A stretch of 64,000 nucleotides of DNA from Triticum aestivum (taxonomy: Eukaryota; Streptophyta; Magnoliopsida; Poales; Poaceae), in assembly GCF_018294505.1 (NCBI RefSeq), contig NC_057801.1, forward strand, positions 434,970,201 through 435,034,200. The letters run 5' to 3'. The notes beneath the pieces were generated by a model. The model was not told the origin of the DNA. It did not search any database and saw only the letters and a list, made by a program, of their open reading frames with translations. Each line of letters begins with the position of its first letter. Position 1 is the first letter of the stretch. Of this stretch, positions 33,126-44,963 are shown piece after piece. The position numbers were made by a program, and so were the translations under genes.

Positions 33126-34284
33126 AGCCACCTGCTCTCCCATTGTACATACTTCTGTTGATGTATATATCTTTTTATGATCAATATAATAAAGCCGACA
33201 TCCCTGAAAATTTAGGGCCTCTGTCATTTCATTTCTGTGTATCTGAGTCTTTATTAATAGGTCATAAGGTCACTTGGGGGCTTCCAACCCACCGGGTTTA
33301 GCTTTCATACCCTCTTGACCGGCCTGAGTCGCCATATTCTGAGTTACACCTACTTGTTTGCAACTTGCTACTCCGCCAGGTGACCCGCCGAACTCTTAAT
33401 AGTCAATCTTTTTAAGACCCTGAACTTGCTAAGGTTAAAATGACGGCTGTGTCACATGAGAGATGGCTTACAGTGAGCTAGGATAAGCTCACCGGCTGTG
33501 CGGCCTTGAAAGCACAAGGCCTGTGAGCCAACTTGTTTGGTCGTGTTTTGGAAAACCGTCCCAACAATTATTGGAATCTTTCTTTGGTTTCTTTGGATAT
33601 TTTCTCAAGTTTTTTGCTTTTGTGCAAATTTTAACTACCCGGGTCATGAGTCTTCGGATTATGTGGCTCATGTTTGAGTATTTTGGGGTTGTAACCCGCC
33701 CTGGCTTTGACTTTATGTCGCCAGTATACTTTGGTTTACACAGTTGTGGTCATGAGGCTGCAAAACTTTGGGTTATCACCCACACTAGCTGTTGATTTTT
33801 AAGCCGCCATCATAGATTTGACTCTACAGGTATGTTTTCAACTATTTTATGAGACCATGAGTATTTGGGTTTGGTAACCCGCCCTGTCTTTTGACTTTAA
33901 GTCGCCAGTATGTTTTGGCTTGAATAGCCTTCTTTACAATCTTTTCAACAGTCATACAAGGCTACATAGTTTTTGGGTTGTCACTCGCCCTGGCTTTTGA
34001 CTTTGAGTCGCCAGTACATATGTTGTTTAAATTTTTGCAGGATGTGTAAAACTTCAAATGAAAATGAGAGTCCTAGTATGGCTCATATATATGATCACAT
34101 CAGGCCTATCATAACAATTAAAACGGGCAAATCAAAGGTCAAGATCAACATGCACGAAGGCATGACATGGCGGATCATTGTTTTACACTACCCTATTGCA
34201 AGGCTTTCATGAGCCCAAAAAGTTTGGAACAAAGTATTTCTGGAGCTGCACTCCCACAACCTGGCCTGAGAGCCACCTGGGTCA
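33126..34284 (+). other. Element C spacer between integrase and antisense gene
   Basis: Non-coding. Diverged words built on TTTTGACTTTRAGTCGCCAGTA recur at about 33703-33727, 33890-33914 and 33990-34015, a loose local repetition. No gene is seen. Confidence 0.55.
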
Positions 34285-36980
34285 TCATTGATATGACCAG
34301 TTTCCTTCTTGATGTGTTGATGACCCCGGGTCAACCCGCGCTGTCTCTTCTTCGTTGTACATCTGGAGGTCAGCCGATGTCCAGTCGATGCCGGTTAAAG
34401 CTTCGAACTTGAACTCATGATTAAAGATAATAGAAGGGTCGACATCAAGGGCGAAGGTATGTTTACGCCTTGGAGGAATGGGACTGAAAACATCATGAGC
34501 TGGCGGCTTAATATTTTGGTTGCTGTCATCATAAGCCGATGTGTACTTGTTTAAGTTTAATTCTTCAATTAGCTTGCAAGCCACCGCATCTCTCAGACGC
34601 CTTGATTGAAGTCTTTCTCTTCAAAGACTATCTGGTCATCCTTGAATTCTGGGCACCCGGTGGCTATTTCCTCCGGGTCAAGCTCAGATTGCCATGCCTT
34701 GGCCCGGCCTAGAGCAACAATGGCTCCGGCTCGGGCGGCTAATAATTTATTTATTCAATCTGGCTTGGGAATGTTGACAGATGATCCGGAGCTTTGATTT
34801 GACTTGGTGGCTTCCTATTTCCTCCTAAATCTACAAGACTGCGCAATGTTCCAGTGTACAGTTGTTCAGCCAGAGAGTAAACCGCCTTCAACTTCAATAT
34901 CATGTCTTGACCAAGATTTGCACTCCTGGGGCCTGTTAAGAAGTTATACAAGAATCATTAGGGCGAGTTAGCAATGCACATATATGAGATGCCAGGCGAG
35001 TTACATAATTTGAATTGCACATTACACTTACCGAAGATGGCAGCTGTCATATGAGAGATGTGTTGCTTTAAGCCGGATAACTCTTCAGTTGTTGGCTTAA
35101 GCGCAGCTTCAACATCTTTGGCCTCTTTTTGTTAGAGAAGCCTTATTAGTTTCCCAGGCGGCTCTCTCAATGTCAAAACCTGCTTTAAGTTTCTCAATTT
35201 TCTCTAATGAGGCCTTCAATTCTGACTTGGCCTTGGAGGTTTCGGTCTACTGCAACTTCAAACTTTTTCTCAAATCACCAACTTGCAATTCCTTCATGTT
35301 CAATTCTGCCTGAGATATGAAATATAACATGGTTATAATACAAGCATCAAATTGAGGCGGTATAGTTAATCAAGTCCCAGGCACATTGCAAGCAACATAC
35401 TTGGCACTTGGGGGCTAATGTAGGTCATTTTAATCTAATTATGACCCGGCTCAAGTTAAGCCGGCCCTTGGGGGCTACATGTTTGGATTTCTTAAGAGAT
35501 TATAAGTCCTGACTCACTTTATTAAGTTAAGCCAGCTCTCGGGGGCTACATGTTGGATTTCTTAAAGAGATTATAAGTCTCGGCTCACTTTTTTAAGTTA
35601 AGCCAGCCCTTGGGGGCTACATATTCGGATTTCTTAAGTGATTATAAAGTCCCGGCTCATCTTGTTGAAGCTAAGCCGGTCCTTGAGGGTTGCACATTGA
35701 AAAAGTTACAAGTCTACACCATACTCATTATTGTCCTATACTTTAGACTTGGCAGCTATATAAATGCATATGGAAAGGGTAGCAACATACCTCATAACGT
35801 TCCTTCATAAGTTTCACTAAGTCGGCTTCCAGGTCATGGCTAGTATGAAGGCCGTTTAGATAACTTGTGTGGATGTCGCTTGCACTAAGGGCAGCGTAGC
35901 TTTCCAGATCCAGCTTCCCTTTGCCTTTGTCCAAGGAAGGAGATTCTTCCTTGGTGCCATGCTTGGCTAGTACAGTGGAAGCCCCTAGGGTTGTATGAGC
36001 CGTCCCAGTGATGGTCACATCATCAGAGTCCTTTTCAAGGGGGATCTTCTTCAGCTGGCCGCGGAGGAGTCGGCAACTTAGGGCTCGGCGGGTCATGGCT
36101 TGCTGCCGGATTAAGCTCAGTGTCCATCTATTCGGGGATGGTAGCATCAATTGATGGTGGCGGGTCATTAACAAGTGCTTCAGGGTCTTGATTGAGGGTC
36201 TCAGAAACTTCCGCTATTTGTTTCTCTGCTTCAACAATTTTGGGATCTTTTGAAGACCCGCCCAATTTTTGTTTCTTGTCTGCTTTGGCAACGCCCCTGC
36301 AACAAAGATACAAAGTATATGAGTATATCATTACAAGTCACTGATAAACAAATGAAAATACTTATACTTGGGCAACTTTGAAGACAAGCATCTGGGTTCC
36401 GGTAGAGTCGCCGGACGACGGAGGTGTCTTATGATAATTTGAGTTGGAAGGATTAAGAGGTTGACGTATGTGGCTGGCTAATGGATAAAGAAAGTCTAGG
36501 TTATGTGGCACCTCATGATGACGCTTGCGAGGAGCAGGTGTAATGGGTAAGTCGGAGATGAGATCTTGGGAGCCGGTACTCCGGGTCGGGCGTCTTGGTT
36601 CGTGTTGCTGTTTCTTCAAAAGAAAGTTGGAATCCAAGTGAGCAAGAGGATGAGAAAATTTCACCTTCCAGACGACCTGCCGAGTTCTCTTTCTTGGCAA
36701 AGGTTCCGAGTCAGAGGAGACAGGGATTACCTCTACAACATCGGCCTGGCTTGCCTCCGTGTCATCCTGAGAAGAGTCGGTGTCAATGAGTTTCATAAAA
36801 AGGCGACTAAGGGAGTCAAGTTCTACCTCCGAATCATGTAGCTTGATAAGATATTCCGCTGCTGGTTTTTTACAGCGACCCGGACCACGGGCCTTGGTCC
36901 TAAGCTTCTTCACAGGGGCGGCGGTTGCAGCTTTTTTCTCCAGAAATAGGAGTCCACCTTTTGATACATAAGCAATAGGT
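34285..36980 (-). pseudogene. Element C antisense gene, spliced, 5' end cut by element B
   Basis: The minus-strand coding pieces run from 36980 downward. The first exon (36980-36368) encodes a basic segment (KKLRTKARGPGRCKKPAAEY), an acidic patch and Arg/Pro-rich repeats. It ends at a donor GTATAAGT. The 71-bp intron occupies 36367-36297 and ends TTGCAG. The next exon (36296-35791) carries KADKKQKLGGSSKDP, a stop near 36130, then SLDKGKGKLDLESYAALSASDI and LEADLVKLMKERYE, ending at donor GTATGTTG. Further pieces lie at 34751-34951 (DMILKLKAVYSLAEQLYTG) and 34285-34584 (MACKLIEELNLNKYTSAYDD). The start codon was lost to B. It has no enzyme motif; it looks like a nuclear basic/coiled-coil protein. 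It resembles the antisense genes of Fatima-1 and Fatima-2 in position and exon style. Confidence 0.6.
35445..35715. repeat. Tandem repeat, about four units of 66-72 bp
   Basis: Units start near 35445, 35511, 35581 and 35653. Each contains AAGTTAAGCCRGC, a GGGGGCTACAT block and GGATTTCTTAA(R)GAGATTATAAGTC. The fourth is the most diverged. It lies in an intron of the element C antisense gene. Confidence 0.75.
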
Positions 36981-38460
36981 TGATGATACGTCTCCGTCGC
37001 ATCTATATTTTTTGATTGTTTCATGCAAATATTATACAACTTCCACATACTTTTGGCAACTTTTTATATGATTTATTGGACTAACCTATTGATCAGTGTC
37101 CAGTCCCAGTTCTTGTTTGTTGCATGTTTTTTGTTTTGGAGAAAATACATATCAAACAAAGTCCAAACGCGATAAAAAATTATGGAGAATTATTTTGGAA
37201 TATTTCTAATTTTTGGGAGGTGGAATCAATGCAAACGGGGGCGCACAGGCCCCAAGATACACCAGGGCGCACCCCAGGCCCCAGGTGCGCCCAGGTGTCG
37301 TATGCTCACCTTGTATGTCGTTTGGATCTCTACTTCGGGCGCAAGGAAGCTTATATCCGGAAAACAATCATGTTAAAATATCAGCGCAATCGGAGTTACG
37401 GATCTCCGAGAATATAAGAAACGGTTTTCGGCTAGAAAACTGGAACGCGAAACAGAAGAGAACAGAGAGACATATCCAATCTTGGAGGGGCTCCCGCCCC
37501 TCCACTGCCATGGAGGCCATGGACCAGAGGGGGAACTCTCCTCCCATCTAGGGGGGAGGCCAAGGAAGAATAAGAAGAAGGAGGGCCGCTCTCTCCCCCT
37601 CTCTCCTGGTGGCGCCGGAATGCTGCCGGGGGAAGGATCGTGATGGTGATCTACATCAACAATCTTGCTACCGTCAACACCAACTCTCTCCCCCTCTATG
37701 CAATGGTGTAACACCTCTTCTCCCCGATGTAATCTCTACTTAAACATGGTGCTCAACTCCATATATTATTTCCCAATGATCTATGGTTATCCTATGATGT
37801 TTGAGTAGATCTGTTTTGTCCTATGGGATGTTCGGTGAAATTGCTATGATTGGTTTAATTTGCTTGTGGTTATGTCGCTGTCCTTTGGTGCCCACCATAT
37901 GAGCGTGTGTGTGGATCACACCATAGGGTCAGTTGTATGTTGACAGGACTATGCATTGGAGGGCAAGGGTGACATCAGCTTCAGCCTAATCATAGAAATT
38001 GATACCTACAGGACTGAAGGGGGACCAATATATATCTTAATGCTATGGTTGGGTGTTTCACCTTAATGAATGTTAGTATCTGCGGATGCTTTCTAATAGT
38101 TCCAATCATAAGTGCATAGAATTCCAAGTAAGGGACGACATGCTAGCAGTGGCCTCTCCCACAAAAAAACTTGCTATTGGTCTAGTAACATAGTCGATTT
38201 CCTAGGGACAAATCCTTCTCTTTTGCTAAAAAAGCTATCCACTTTTATTACCTTGCAATTTATCCATGGTTTTATTCTCGCAAAGTACTTCTAGTTTTAT
38301 TCTTGTTCTAGGTAAAGCAAACGTTAAGTGTGCGTAGAGTTGTATTGGTGGTCGATAGAACTTGAGGGAATATTTGTTCTGCCTTTAGCTCCTCATTGGG
38401 TTCGACACTCTTATTTATCGAAGATGGCTACAAATGATCCCCTATACTTGTGGGTTATCA
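36981..38460 (+). repeat. Element B 5' LTR, 1480 bp (Athila-type Gypsy)
   Basis: The LTR starts TGATGATACGTCTCC and ends CTTGTGGGTTATCA, a pair I recognise from abundant Triticeae elements, possibly of the BAGY2 kind. It interrupts the antisense gene of C between the codons for P-I-A-Y. TAGGT (36976-36980) is the expected left TSD. The bases after 38460 do not repeat TAGGT, so this is a 5' LTR of a longer element and not a solo LTR. Confidence 0.7.
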
Positions 38461-38477
38461 AGACCTTTTTCTAGCGC
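38461..38477 (+). other. Element B start of internal region, PBS cut by A1
   Basis: AGACCTTTTTCTAGCGC corresponds to the sequence normally leading into TGGCGCCGTTGCCGGGGA, the tRNA-Asp primer site of Athila elements. Only the first six PBS bases, one mutated, remain before A1 begins. AGCGC (38473-38477) is A1's expected left TSD. Confidence 0.6.
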
Positions 38478-39386
38478 TGTCGGTGTTCTGGATATGGGGG
38501 TACCCAGACTTGCCTGCCCGTGGCCCACTGCGTTGCTCCATCGACGGCCTGGTACAACCCAGCTCCAGCATCAACAACTCAAGACCCTCGCAAGGGGCCA
38601 AGCCTCGCGAGGCGAACGACGCCAAGACCTCCCAAGGGGTCGGCCTCCTCAGGATGGCTCCCGAGGAGCGGAGACTTCTATGCAAGGTGCACCTCACGAG
38701 GCTCAGCTGGCGTGAGCCATGACAACCAAGGCCAGGCGGGTGCCCGGTGGGTGCCAGCGGGCGCAGAGTACCAGTTTCCTCTTTGGTGCGAAGGAGGCAA
38801 GCAACAGGCGTGGAGTCCCGAGGAATCAGCCAAAGGTTTCCATTCTGGTGCAACAAGACCAAGACCGCCAGGACGGCAGGATGGAGGTCATCGCCAAGCC
38901 TACCGCAGGGTCACGACAAAAGGCTTTTGCAGGCGAAGACCACTTTAGTTAGGATAGGACGTACTTCTTGTCCCCCTTCAAATCTGGCCGTTGTGGGATC
39001 CCTTCCCGCCAGCATTTGGGAAGAGGACCAATGCCACTATAAATAGGACTTAGCCACCACCATAGAAGAGGGAGAGATCAAAACGGAGCGAAGCCATTCC
39101 TCCTTCACCAGCTCACTTGAGCTCAAGAACACCTCACCTCCTGAGGCTGTTCATCCACTGTATTAGTTTATCCTCAACCCCTCGAGGCAATCCACCAAAA
39201 AGCTGGAGTAGGGTATTACACCGCAAGGTGGGCCAAACCAGGATAAACTGATGTGTCTCTCTGTTCCTTTGAGCTCGACGTGCTAGGCTGTGAGGATCGC
39301 GAGTAGGCAGGCTGGATAGGTTGAGATCTCCACACGCACGCCAGAGTTCAAACCTATCAAGGGTTTGCGGAACCCGAAATTCGACA
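38478..39386 (+). repeat. Element A1 5' LTR
   Basis: The 909-bp LTR closely parallels 52817-53723. It begins TGTCGGTGTTCTGG and ends CCCGAAATTCGACA. The TATA box TATAAATA is at 39038-39045. Confidence 0.88.
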
Positions 39387-39387
39387 T

Positions 39388-39406
39388 TTGGCGCGCCAGG
39401 TAGGGG
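39388..39406 (+). other. Element A1 primer-binding site
   Basis: TTGGCGCGCCAGGTAGGGG starts two bases after the LTR. A2 has the same site with one extra base (TTGGCGCGCTCAGG). Confidence 0.65.
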
Positions 39407-39455
39407 TGCATCGGAGATCCGCTGCTCCGTTCGCCACATCCCGCCACCGACTTCA

Positions 39456-39913
39456 ATGGAAGGTGTTCCCTCATCGACTCGACCGTCGTGCACCTTTGGG
39501 GGAGCCATGGGCCCCCGTGCTTTCACCCCCGCCTTGCGACAGGTGGAGTGGCCACCCAAGTTCAGGCCGAAGATGCCGCCTCACTATGACGGTGCGGCGG
39601 ATCCGACCGGCTTCCTCCAGGCATACGAGGAGGCAGGTTGGGTGGCCGACGGAGACGACAAGGTGATGGCCAACTAGCTCCCATGGCCCTCATAGGCGCA
39701 CGGCGCGCCTGGCTGCTCAACCTGCCGGAGTCTTCTGTGGCCTCCTGGGAGGAGTTGTGCAGCCTCTTCATCACGTACTTTGCGGCACCGGTGCCCCCCG
39801 TCGTTGCGGCTCTCCTAGGTGGCTCGCAGGCAGCACCCTTTGACCGCCACATCAAGCAGTTCTACTGCCAAGTAAGTGCCGCCCAGGTGAGCTCGGGGGC
39901 TCCCCCGGGCTGA
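39456..39913 (+). pseudogene. Element A1 truncated gag
   Basis: The likely start is ATG 39456. It reads through MPPHYDGAADPTGFLQAYEE, a normal gag entry motif, to a shift near 39640-39677. It then continues in a second frame with ALIGARRAWLLNLPESSVAS and WEELCSLFITYFAAP, the central gag core. The text then jumps to VAALLGGSQAAPFDRHIKQF and ends at 39913. The second half of the gag core and the zinc knuckle found in full-length relatives are absent. The jump point is nearly the same in A2, so the deletion probably predates both copies. Confidence 0.65.
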
Positions 39914-39916
39914 GCA

Positions 39917-40429
39917 GTGCCTAAGGCTAACCTCACCTTCAGCCCAAAAGATCATCCAGCCACCACGGTAGGAGCAGGCGCGCTCCCGATGATCTGCACC
40001 CCCACCATCTGCAATGTGGCGGTCATCAAGACCCTCGTCGACGGCGGAGCCGGCCTCAATGTGCTCTCTGTGGAGGCATTCAGCCTGCTTCACGTGCCCC
40101 CCAGCCGACTCCGCCCCACCAAGCCCTTCTATGTTGTCGGCGAGGGCTCCACCGGCCCCCTGGGGCAAATCCGCCTCCCCGTCACTTTCGGGACCCGCCA
40201 CAACTACCCCACCGAGCTCATGGACTTTGACATCGCCCGGATCGACCTGCCATACAAGGCCATCCTTGGGTACCCAGCCCTTGCCAAGTTCATGGCGGCA
40301 ACTCATCCGGCCTATAACCTCATGAATATGCCAGGTAGCAGTGGTGTCCTCGTGGTTGCAGGGACAGCAAGGATGCGCTGCAGGTCCTCAAGCTCATCTT
40401 CAGGACTGCGCGTCCGTGCAGCCGAGTGA
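39917..40429 (+). pseudogene. Element A1 protease
   Basis: A retropepsin-like region with active-site motif TLVDGGAGLNVLSVEAF is followed by GQIRLPVTFGTRHNYPTEL and LPYKAILGYPALAKFM, the conserved C-terminal signature. The frame ends at 40429 after a shift near 40350. The fold looks complete in sequence. It is separated from gag by one stop, so it could only have been made as part of a once-longer polyprotein. Confidence 0.7.
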
Positions 40430-41437
40430 GAAAGGGGGTCCTGAGGCTCCGGGGCCGGCACCAGCCAAGAAGAAGCAGTTGTTTTCCCAAGACCGAGCCG
40501 AGACGAAGCAAGTGCCAATGGATGAGGATGGGGAGTCAGACGCCACCTTCACCATAGGAGCTGGCCTCCCCCAGGACCAAGAGGAAGTGTTGGTTAGCTT
40601 CTTGCGTGCTAACAAGGAAGTGTTCACAGGGGAGCCCAAGGACTTGATCGGTGTTCCAAGGGGAATAATCGAGCGTCACCTGAAGGTATGCCCAAACGTG
40701 CACCCAGTGAAGCAGAAGGCCCGTCAACAGTCCACCAAGAAGCAGACGTTCATTGTCCAAGAAACCTGTAAGCTGTAGGATGCTGGGGTCATTCGGGAGG
40801 TACGGTACCCGAAATGGCTGCCAAACCTAGTCATCATCCCCAAGAAAGGAGGAAAGGAGCGCATGTGTGTCGACTTCACCAACCTGAACAAGGCTTGCCC
40901 TCAGGATCCCTTCCCGCTTCACACATCGACTAGATCATCGACACCACTGCCGAGTGTGACCTGCTATGCTTTTTGGATGCCTTTTCGGGCTACCACCAGA
41001 TCAAGATGGCCGTGCAAGATGTGGAGAAGACGGCATTCCGGACACCCTGCGGGGTGTACTGCTACACCTGCATGCCTTTCTGGCTGCGCAATGCTCGGGC
41101 TACCTTCCAGCGGCTGATGCACATCGCCCTGGGTTGACAACTCGGGAGGAACGCTGAGGCTTATGTTGATGCCATAGTGGTGAAGTCTCAGGAGGCGAAG
41201 ACCCTGATCGAGGATCTGAAGGAAATGTTTGCCAGCCTACGCAAGGTGGACTTGATGCTCAATCCCGAGAAGTGCGTGTTCAGGGTTCCCTCTGGCAAGC
41301 TGCTGGGTTTCCTGGTGTCGCACAGAGGAATCGAGGCTAATCCGGAGAAGGTCAAGGCCATAGAAGACATGAGCCCTCCGCAGACGCTCAAGGAGATGCA
41401 GAAGCTGGCGGAGGGAGTGCGCCTTCCCATTCTTTAA
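40430..41437 (+). pseudogene. Element A1 reverse transcriptase, catalytic Asp lost
   Basis: The linker (MDEDGESDATFTIGAGL) leads into IIERHLKVCPNVHPVKQKAR. A TAG lies near 40777, then VRYPKWLPNLVIIPKK and MCVDFTNLNKACPQDPFP. The frame shifts near 40920 and again before 41160. The fingers/palm segment FLDAFSGYHQIKMAV is still readable in the shifted frame. The catalytic box is AYVDAIVVKSQ; GCC at 41171-41173 gives Ala where the second catalytic Asp belongs. The thumb (LMLNPEKCVF, GKLLGFLVSHRGIEANPEKV) is well kept to 41437, where the frame breaks. Confidence 0.75.
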
Positions 41438-41441
41438 GCTG

Positions 41442-42810
41442 ATGAAAAAGAAGGGGCCGTTTGAGTGGACCCCTGAAGCTGATTCGGCCTTTCAAGACCT
41501 GAAGAGATACCTGGCCAGCCCACCGATGATGGTGGCGCCATGCCCTCTCGAGCCTCTAGTGCTCTATTTGGCTGCCATCCCTCAGTCCACCAGCGCTGCC
41601 CTGGTGGTGCTAAGAGAAGAGAGCCCAACCAAGGACCATCAGCAGGGCTCCCGGTCACCAAGGAAAGTGGAGCAGCCTCAGGATGGGGCACCTGAGGCCT
41701 CAGCTGATCCGACAGCCAACATCCCTCCCGAGGCTCAAGCCGGCCCTTTGGCCAGAGGGGCTCCAAAGGTTGAGGCTCGCGAGGATAGAGTTGGCACGAC
41801 ATGCAATGGGACCCCCGAAGGCCAGCATCCTCAAGAGACACAATACCTCACCAACACCTCCTCCCTCGTTGAGCACCCGGTCTACTTCGTCAGCACGGTG
41901 CTACGGGAGGCACGGGCAAGCTACCCCATGCCCCAAAAGCTCTTGCTCGCACTCCTTGTCACCTCACGGAAGCTGCGTCACTACTTCCAATGCCACCCCA
42001 TCAAGGTTGTCTCAGCCTACCCGCTGGAGAGGGTGCTCCGGAGCCCTAACGCTGTCGGGCGGGTTGCAGAGTGGAACATTGACTGCAGGCATTCCAGCTC
42101 GAGTTCAACACCACCAGAGTCATCAAGGGCGCGGCCCTTGCAGATTTCATGGTAGAATGGACTGACATCCCTGACTGCGGGATATGCGAGGACTGCTCCC
42201 TATTGCCTAGATACGAGGCGCCAGACGGATGGATCATGTACTTCGACGGTGCATTCACACGACAGGGCATGGGGGCTGGGGTCGTCCTCATCTCACCCGC
42301 CAAGGACAAGCTCTACTATGCAGTACAACTCTATTTCCAGTAGGGCGAAAAGGTCTCGAACAACATCACAAAATATGAAGGCTTGCTCGCCGGCCTCGAA
42401 GCCACGGCGGCACTGGGGGTGAAGCGTCTCACCATCAGGGGTGACTCCCAGCTCCTCATCAACTTCTCCAACAAAGAGTACACACCCAAGGAAGAAGTGC
42501 GCAAGATGGAGAAACGGTTCCTGGGCTTGGAACTGTAGCACGTGCCGCGAGGAACGAACAAGGAGGTGGATGAGATCACCAAGAGGGCATCCCGAAGGCT
42601 ACCTCAGGAGCCAGGGGTGTTTGAGGAATGTCTCTTCAAGCCGTCGGCAGTTCCCCCTACCGCAGCACCAGCACCACCTCAGGAGGACCTACCCCAAGCA
42701 CTAGTAACAGGCGCCCCGGCATGCGGCCCATCCTTAGGGGCCCACCTGCTCCTCGCGCTCGAGCCCCAGGAGGGGTGCTGGACCGAGGAGTTCAAGGTGT
42801 ACCTGCTTTA
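41442..42810 (+). pseudogene. Element A1 RT connection and RNase H with a long spacer
   Basis: FEWTPEADSAFQDLKRYLAS and LYLAAIPQSTSAALVVLREE form the usual RT/RNase H connection. A Pro/Glu/Ala-rich spacer of about 80 residues follows (about 41620-41865), where most Gypsy elements go directly to the conserved HPVYFVSTVLREA block. The RNase H itself (42149-42600) keeps MYFDGAFTRQGMGAGVVL, YEGLLAGLEA, RGDSQLL and EVDEITKRA. In-frame stops occur near 42342, 42538 and 42810, with a shift near 42085. A second Pro/Ala-rich linker (about 42640-42790) precedes the integrase. Confidence 0.7.
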
Positions 42811-44013
42811 GGGGACCCTGCCGGAGAAGGAGGAGGATGCCGAGCGTGTGGCTCGCCAGGCCACTGCATACTGCATCCGTGACGGTGAGTTGTATCACAA
42901 AAGGCCCAATGACGTTTCCTTGTGATGCATCTCTGGGGAGCAGGGGCTCGAGCTGCTGGCAGACATACATGGTGGGGACTGCAGACACCACTCTTCATCA
43001 CGCACCCTCGTGGGCAAGGCGTTCCACAGTGGGTTCTATTGGCCCACAGCACCCAAACGACACCATCGAGCTGGTGCGGTCCTGCGAAGCATGCCAGTTC
43101 CATGCCAAGCAGATCCACTAGCCCGTGCAAGGCCTCCAGACTATTCCTGCTCACATGGCCGTTCACGGTCTAGGGGCTGGACATCTTGGGGCCATTTCCC
43201 TGAGTGTTGGGGGGCTGCTGCTACCTCTACATCGCCATCGACAAGTTCAGGGCGGAGGTAGAAGACGTCCGCACCATCCCAGCTGGATCACCCGTCAAGT
43301 TCATCAAAGGCCTCGTGAGCCGGTTTGGGGTCCCTAACCGCATCATCACCGACAATGGCTCACAGTTCACTAGCAACCTTTTCAAAACATACTATGCTAA
43401 CCTTGGAACACAGATATGCTACGCCTCAGTGGCACACCCTAGGAGCAATAGCCAGGCCGAGCGCGCCAACACAGAGGTCTTGAGGGGCCTCAAGGCAAGG
43501 AGATTCAAGAAGAAGCTCGAGGCCTGTGGCAGGGGCTGGCTCGACGAGCTCCAGTCCGTGTTGTGGTCCATCCGCACCACCGCGACCAAGCCGACGGGTG
43601 AGATGCTATTCTTCCTCGTCTACGAAGCTGACGTAGTTCTCCCACACGAGGTCAAGCATCGCTCCACGCGGGTCCTAGATTTCGATGAGGTACGTCAGGA
43701 TGCCACGCGGGGGATGGGTATCGTGATGGGGGAGGAATGCTGCCATCATGCCTCACTCCGAGCGGCAAGGTACCAGCAGGTGCTACGGCGGTACCACTGC
43801 CGCAGCGTCCGCTCCAGGACATTGGAGGTGGGCGACCTCGTCCTAAGGCGGGTGCTCTCCAGGGAGGGGATGCACAAGCTCTCTCCCATGCGGGAGGGCC
43901 CATTTAGGATTGTTCGTGTCTCCAGGCTTGGTGCTGCGCGCCTGGAGACACAGGACGGGGTCCCCATCCAAAACGCCCGGAACATCCAGCACCTCCGGAA
44001 GTTCTACCCATGA
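42811..44013 (+). pseudogene. Element A1 integrase
   Basis: The zinc-finger region is split by a stop near 42924 and a frameshift near 43060; HGGDCRHHSSSRTL and CEACQFHAKQ remain. The core from 43204 is one open frame to 44013 with ITDNGSQF, QAERANTEV and the helix WLDELQSVLWSIRTT. The first catalytic Asp (GLDILGPF) is in a different frame just upstream, around 43176. The C-terminus keeps LSPMREGPFRIVRVS and ends LRKFYP with a TGA. Length and order are normal for a Tat-type element. Confidence 0.75.
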
Positions 44014-44963
44014 AGTAAGGCTCCGACCTGTGAAGGTCTCCGCTCGTGACACTCTCACATAATAATGATTGGGGCTGTACTCGCCCCAAAGTCTACCAAG
44101 AGCTGCCCCGGGGCCTCACGGGGGCCCCCCCTCCTACGTCCTAGTGGCAGCACTTAGCTCCGCGCTGGTGAGAAGACTAGACTAGGTGCTGAACGCGGCT
44201 GTTCATTTGCTTTCCAAAGTTGCTTGCAATCTTTTAGTGATCTTTAATGGAGTTGGTGCTTTCATGCTTTGGTTCGCCAAGTTGAATTTTCTCTCCTCTC
44301 GTTTTGTCCGTTCTTAGCCTGAGCCAGGGAGGAGTGGCAGTTTCCCGTCGCTCTTCCTCGCGCGCCTCGTGCGTGGGGGCTAGGCAGGTGTATGCGCACG
44401 GGCCCGCCCACGCACAAGCACACCTCGCCAAACCCTGTTGCCCCAGTGCTTCGGCTTTATCCTCATGAGGAGCCCTCGATCAAGCTCATGGGCACCAACA
44501 CCCCCTCATGTCCGTGCCCCTCGGGCTGTGTGACGTGGTGCATTAAGCCATAGCTAACCTATGACAGGAGGCTCACATGAGGAGGAACGAGGTGCTCGAC
44601 ATGTTTCTTTTTCTCTGAACAGCTCTGCAGCGGATCTACACCACCTCCCGAGGCCTTAAACGCCTCCTGAGTCACCAGGAATGGGGGATCCGCCAGATGT
44701 CAGGGGTCTCGCCCTCATGAGGTGGGAAGCTACCGCAAACATGTTGAGCTAAGTTATCCTACCCTTTCCTACCCAGAATATAGACATCATGGCACAACAT
44801 CAAGATAATAAGCATTGCATAAAAGGGGGCAACTGCCATAGTTCATTACACTCCCTAGCGGGGCACCCTACTTTTTTCAAATTGCAGAGGAAAGGAAAGG
44901 TTAAACAAAAGTGACCCGAGGTCGTGCGGATCCAGCGCCAACGCCGCATCCTCAAGCAGCACC
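44014..44963 (+). other. Element A1 spacer between integrase and antisense gene
   Basis: GC-rich and non-coding. It contains repeated CCTCATGAGG/CTCACGGGGG-like words typical of this family (LTRs included). No second gene is seen. Confidence 0.5.

Larger units (their letters stand above)
21569..36980 (+). mobile_element. Element C: Gypsy retrotransposon, left part
   Basis: The element starts TGTTGGGGATATAAACC and carries LTR, PBS, gag, PR, RT, RNase H, integrase and an antisense gene in Tat-type layout. Two later elements break it: solo LTR S in RNase H (27239-31676) and element B in the antisense gene (from 36981). Its 3' LTR lies beyond the window. I do not name the family. Confidence 0.82.

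Noticed and set aside
36981..38460. Element B LTR as a solo LTR
   Set aside because: The base pairs after 38460 do not repeat the left flank TAGGT and instead match the start of an Athila-type internal region leading to a tRNA-Asp PBS.
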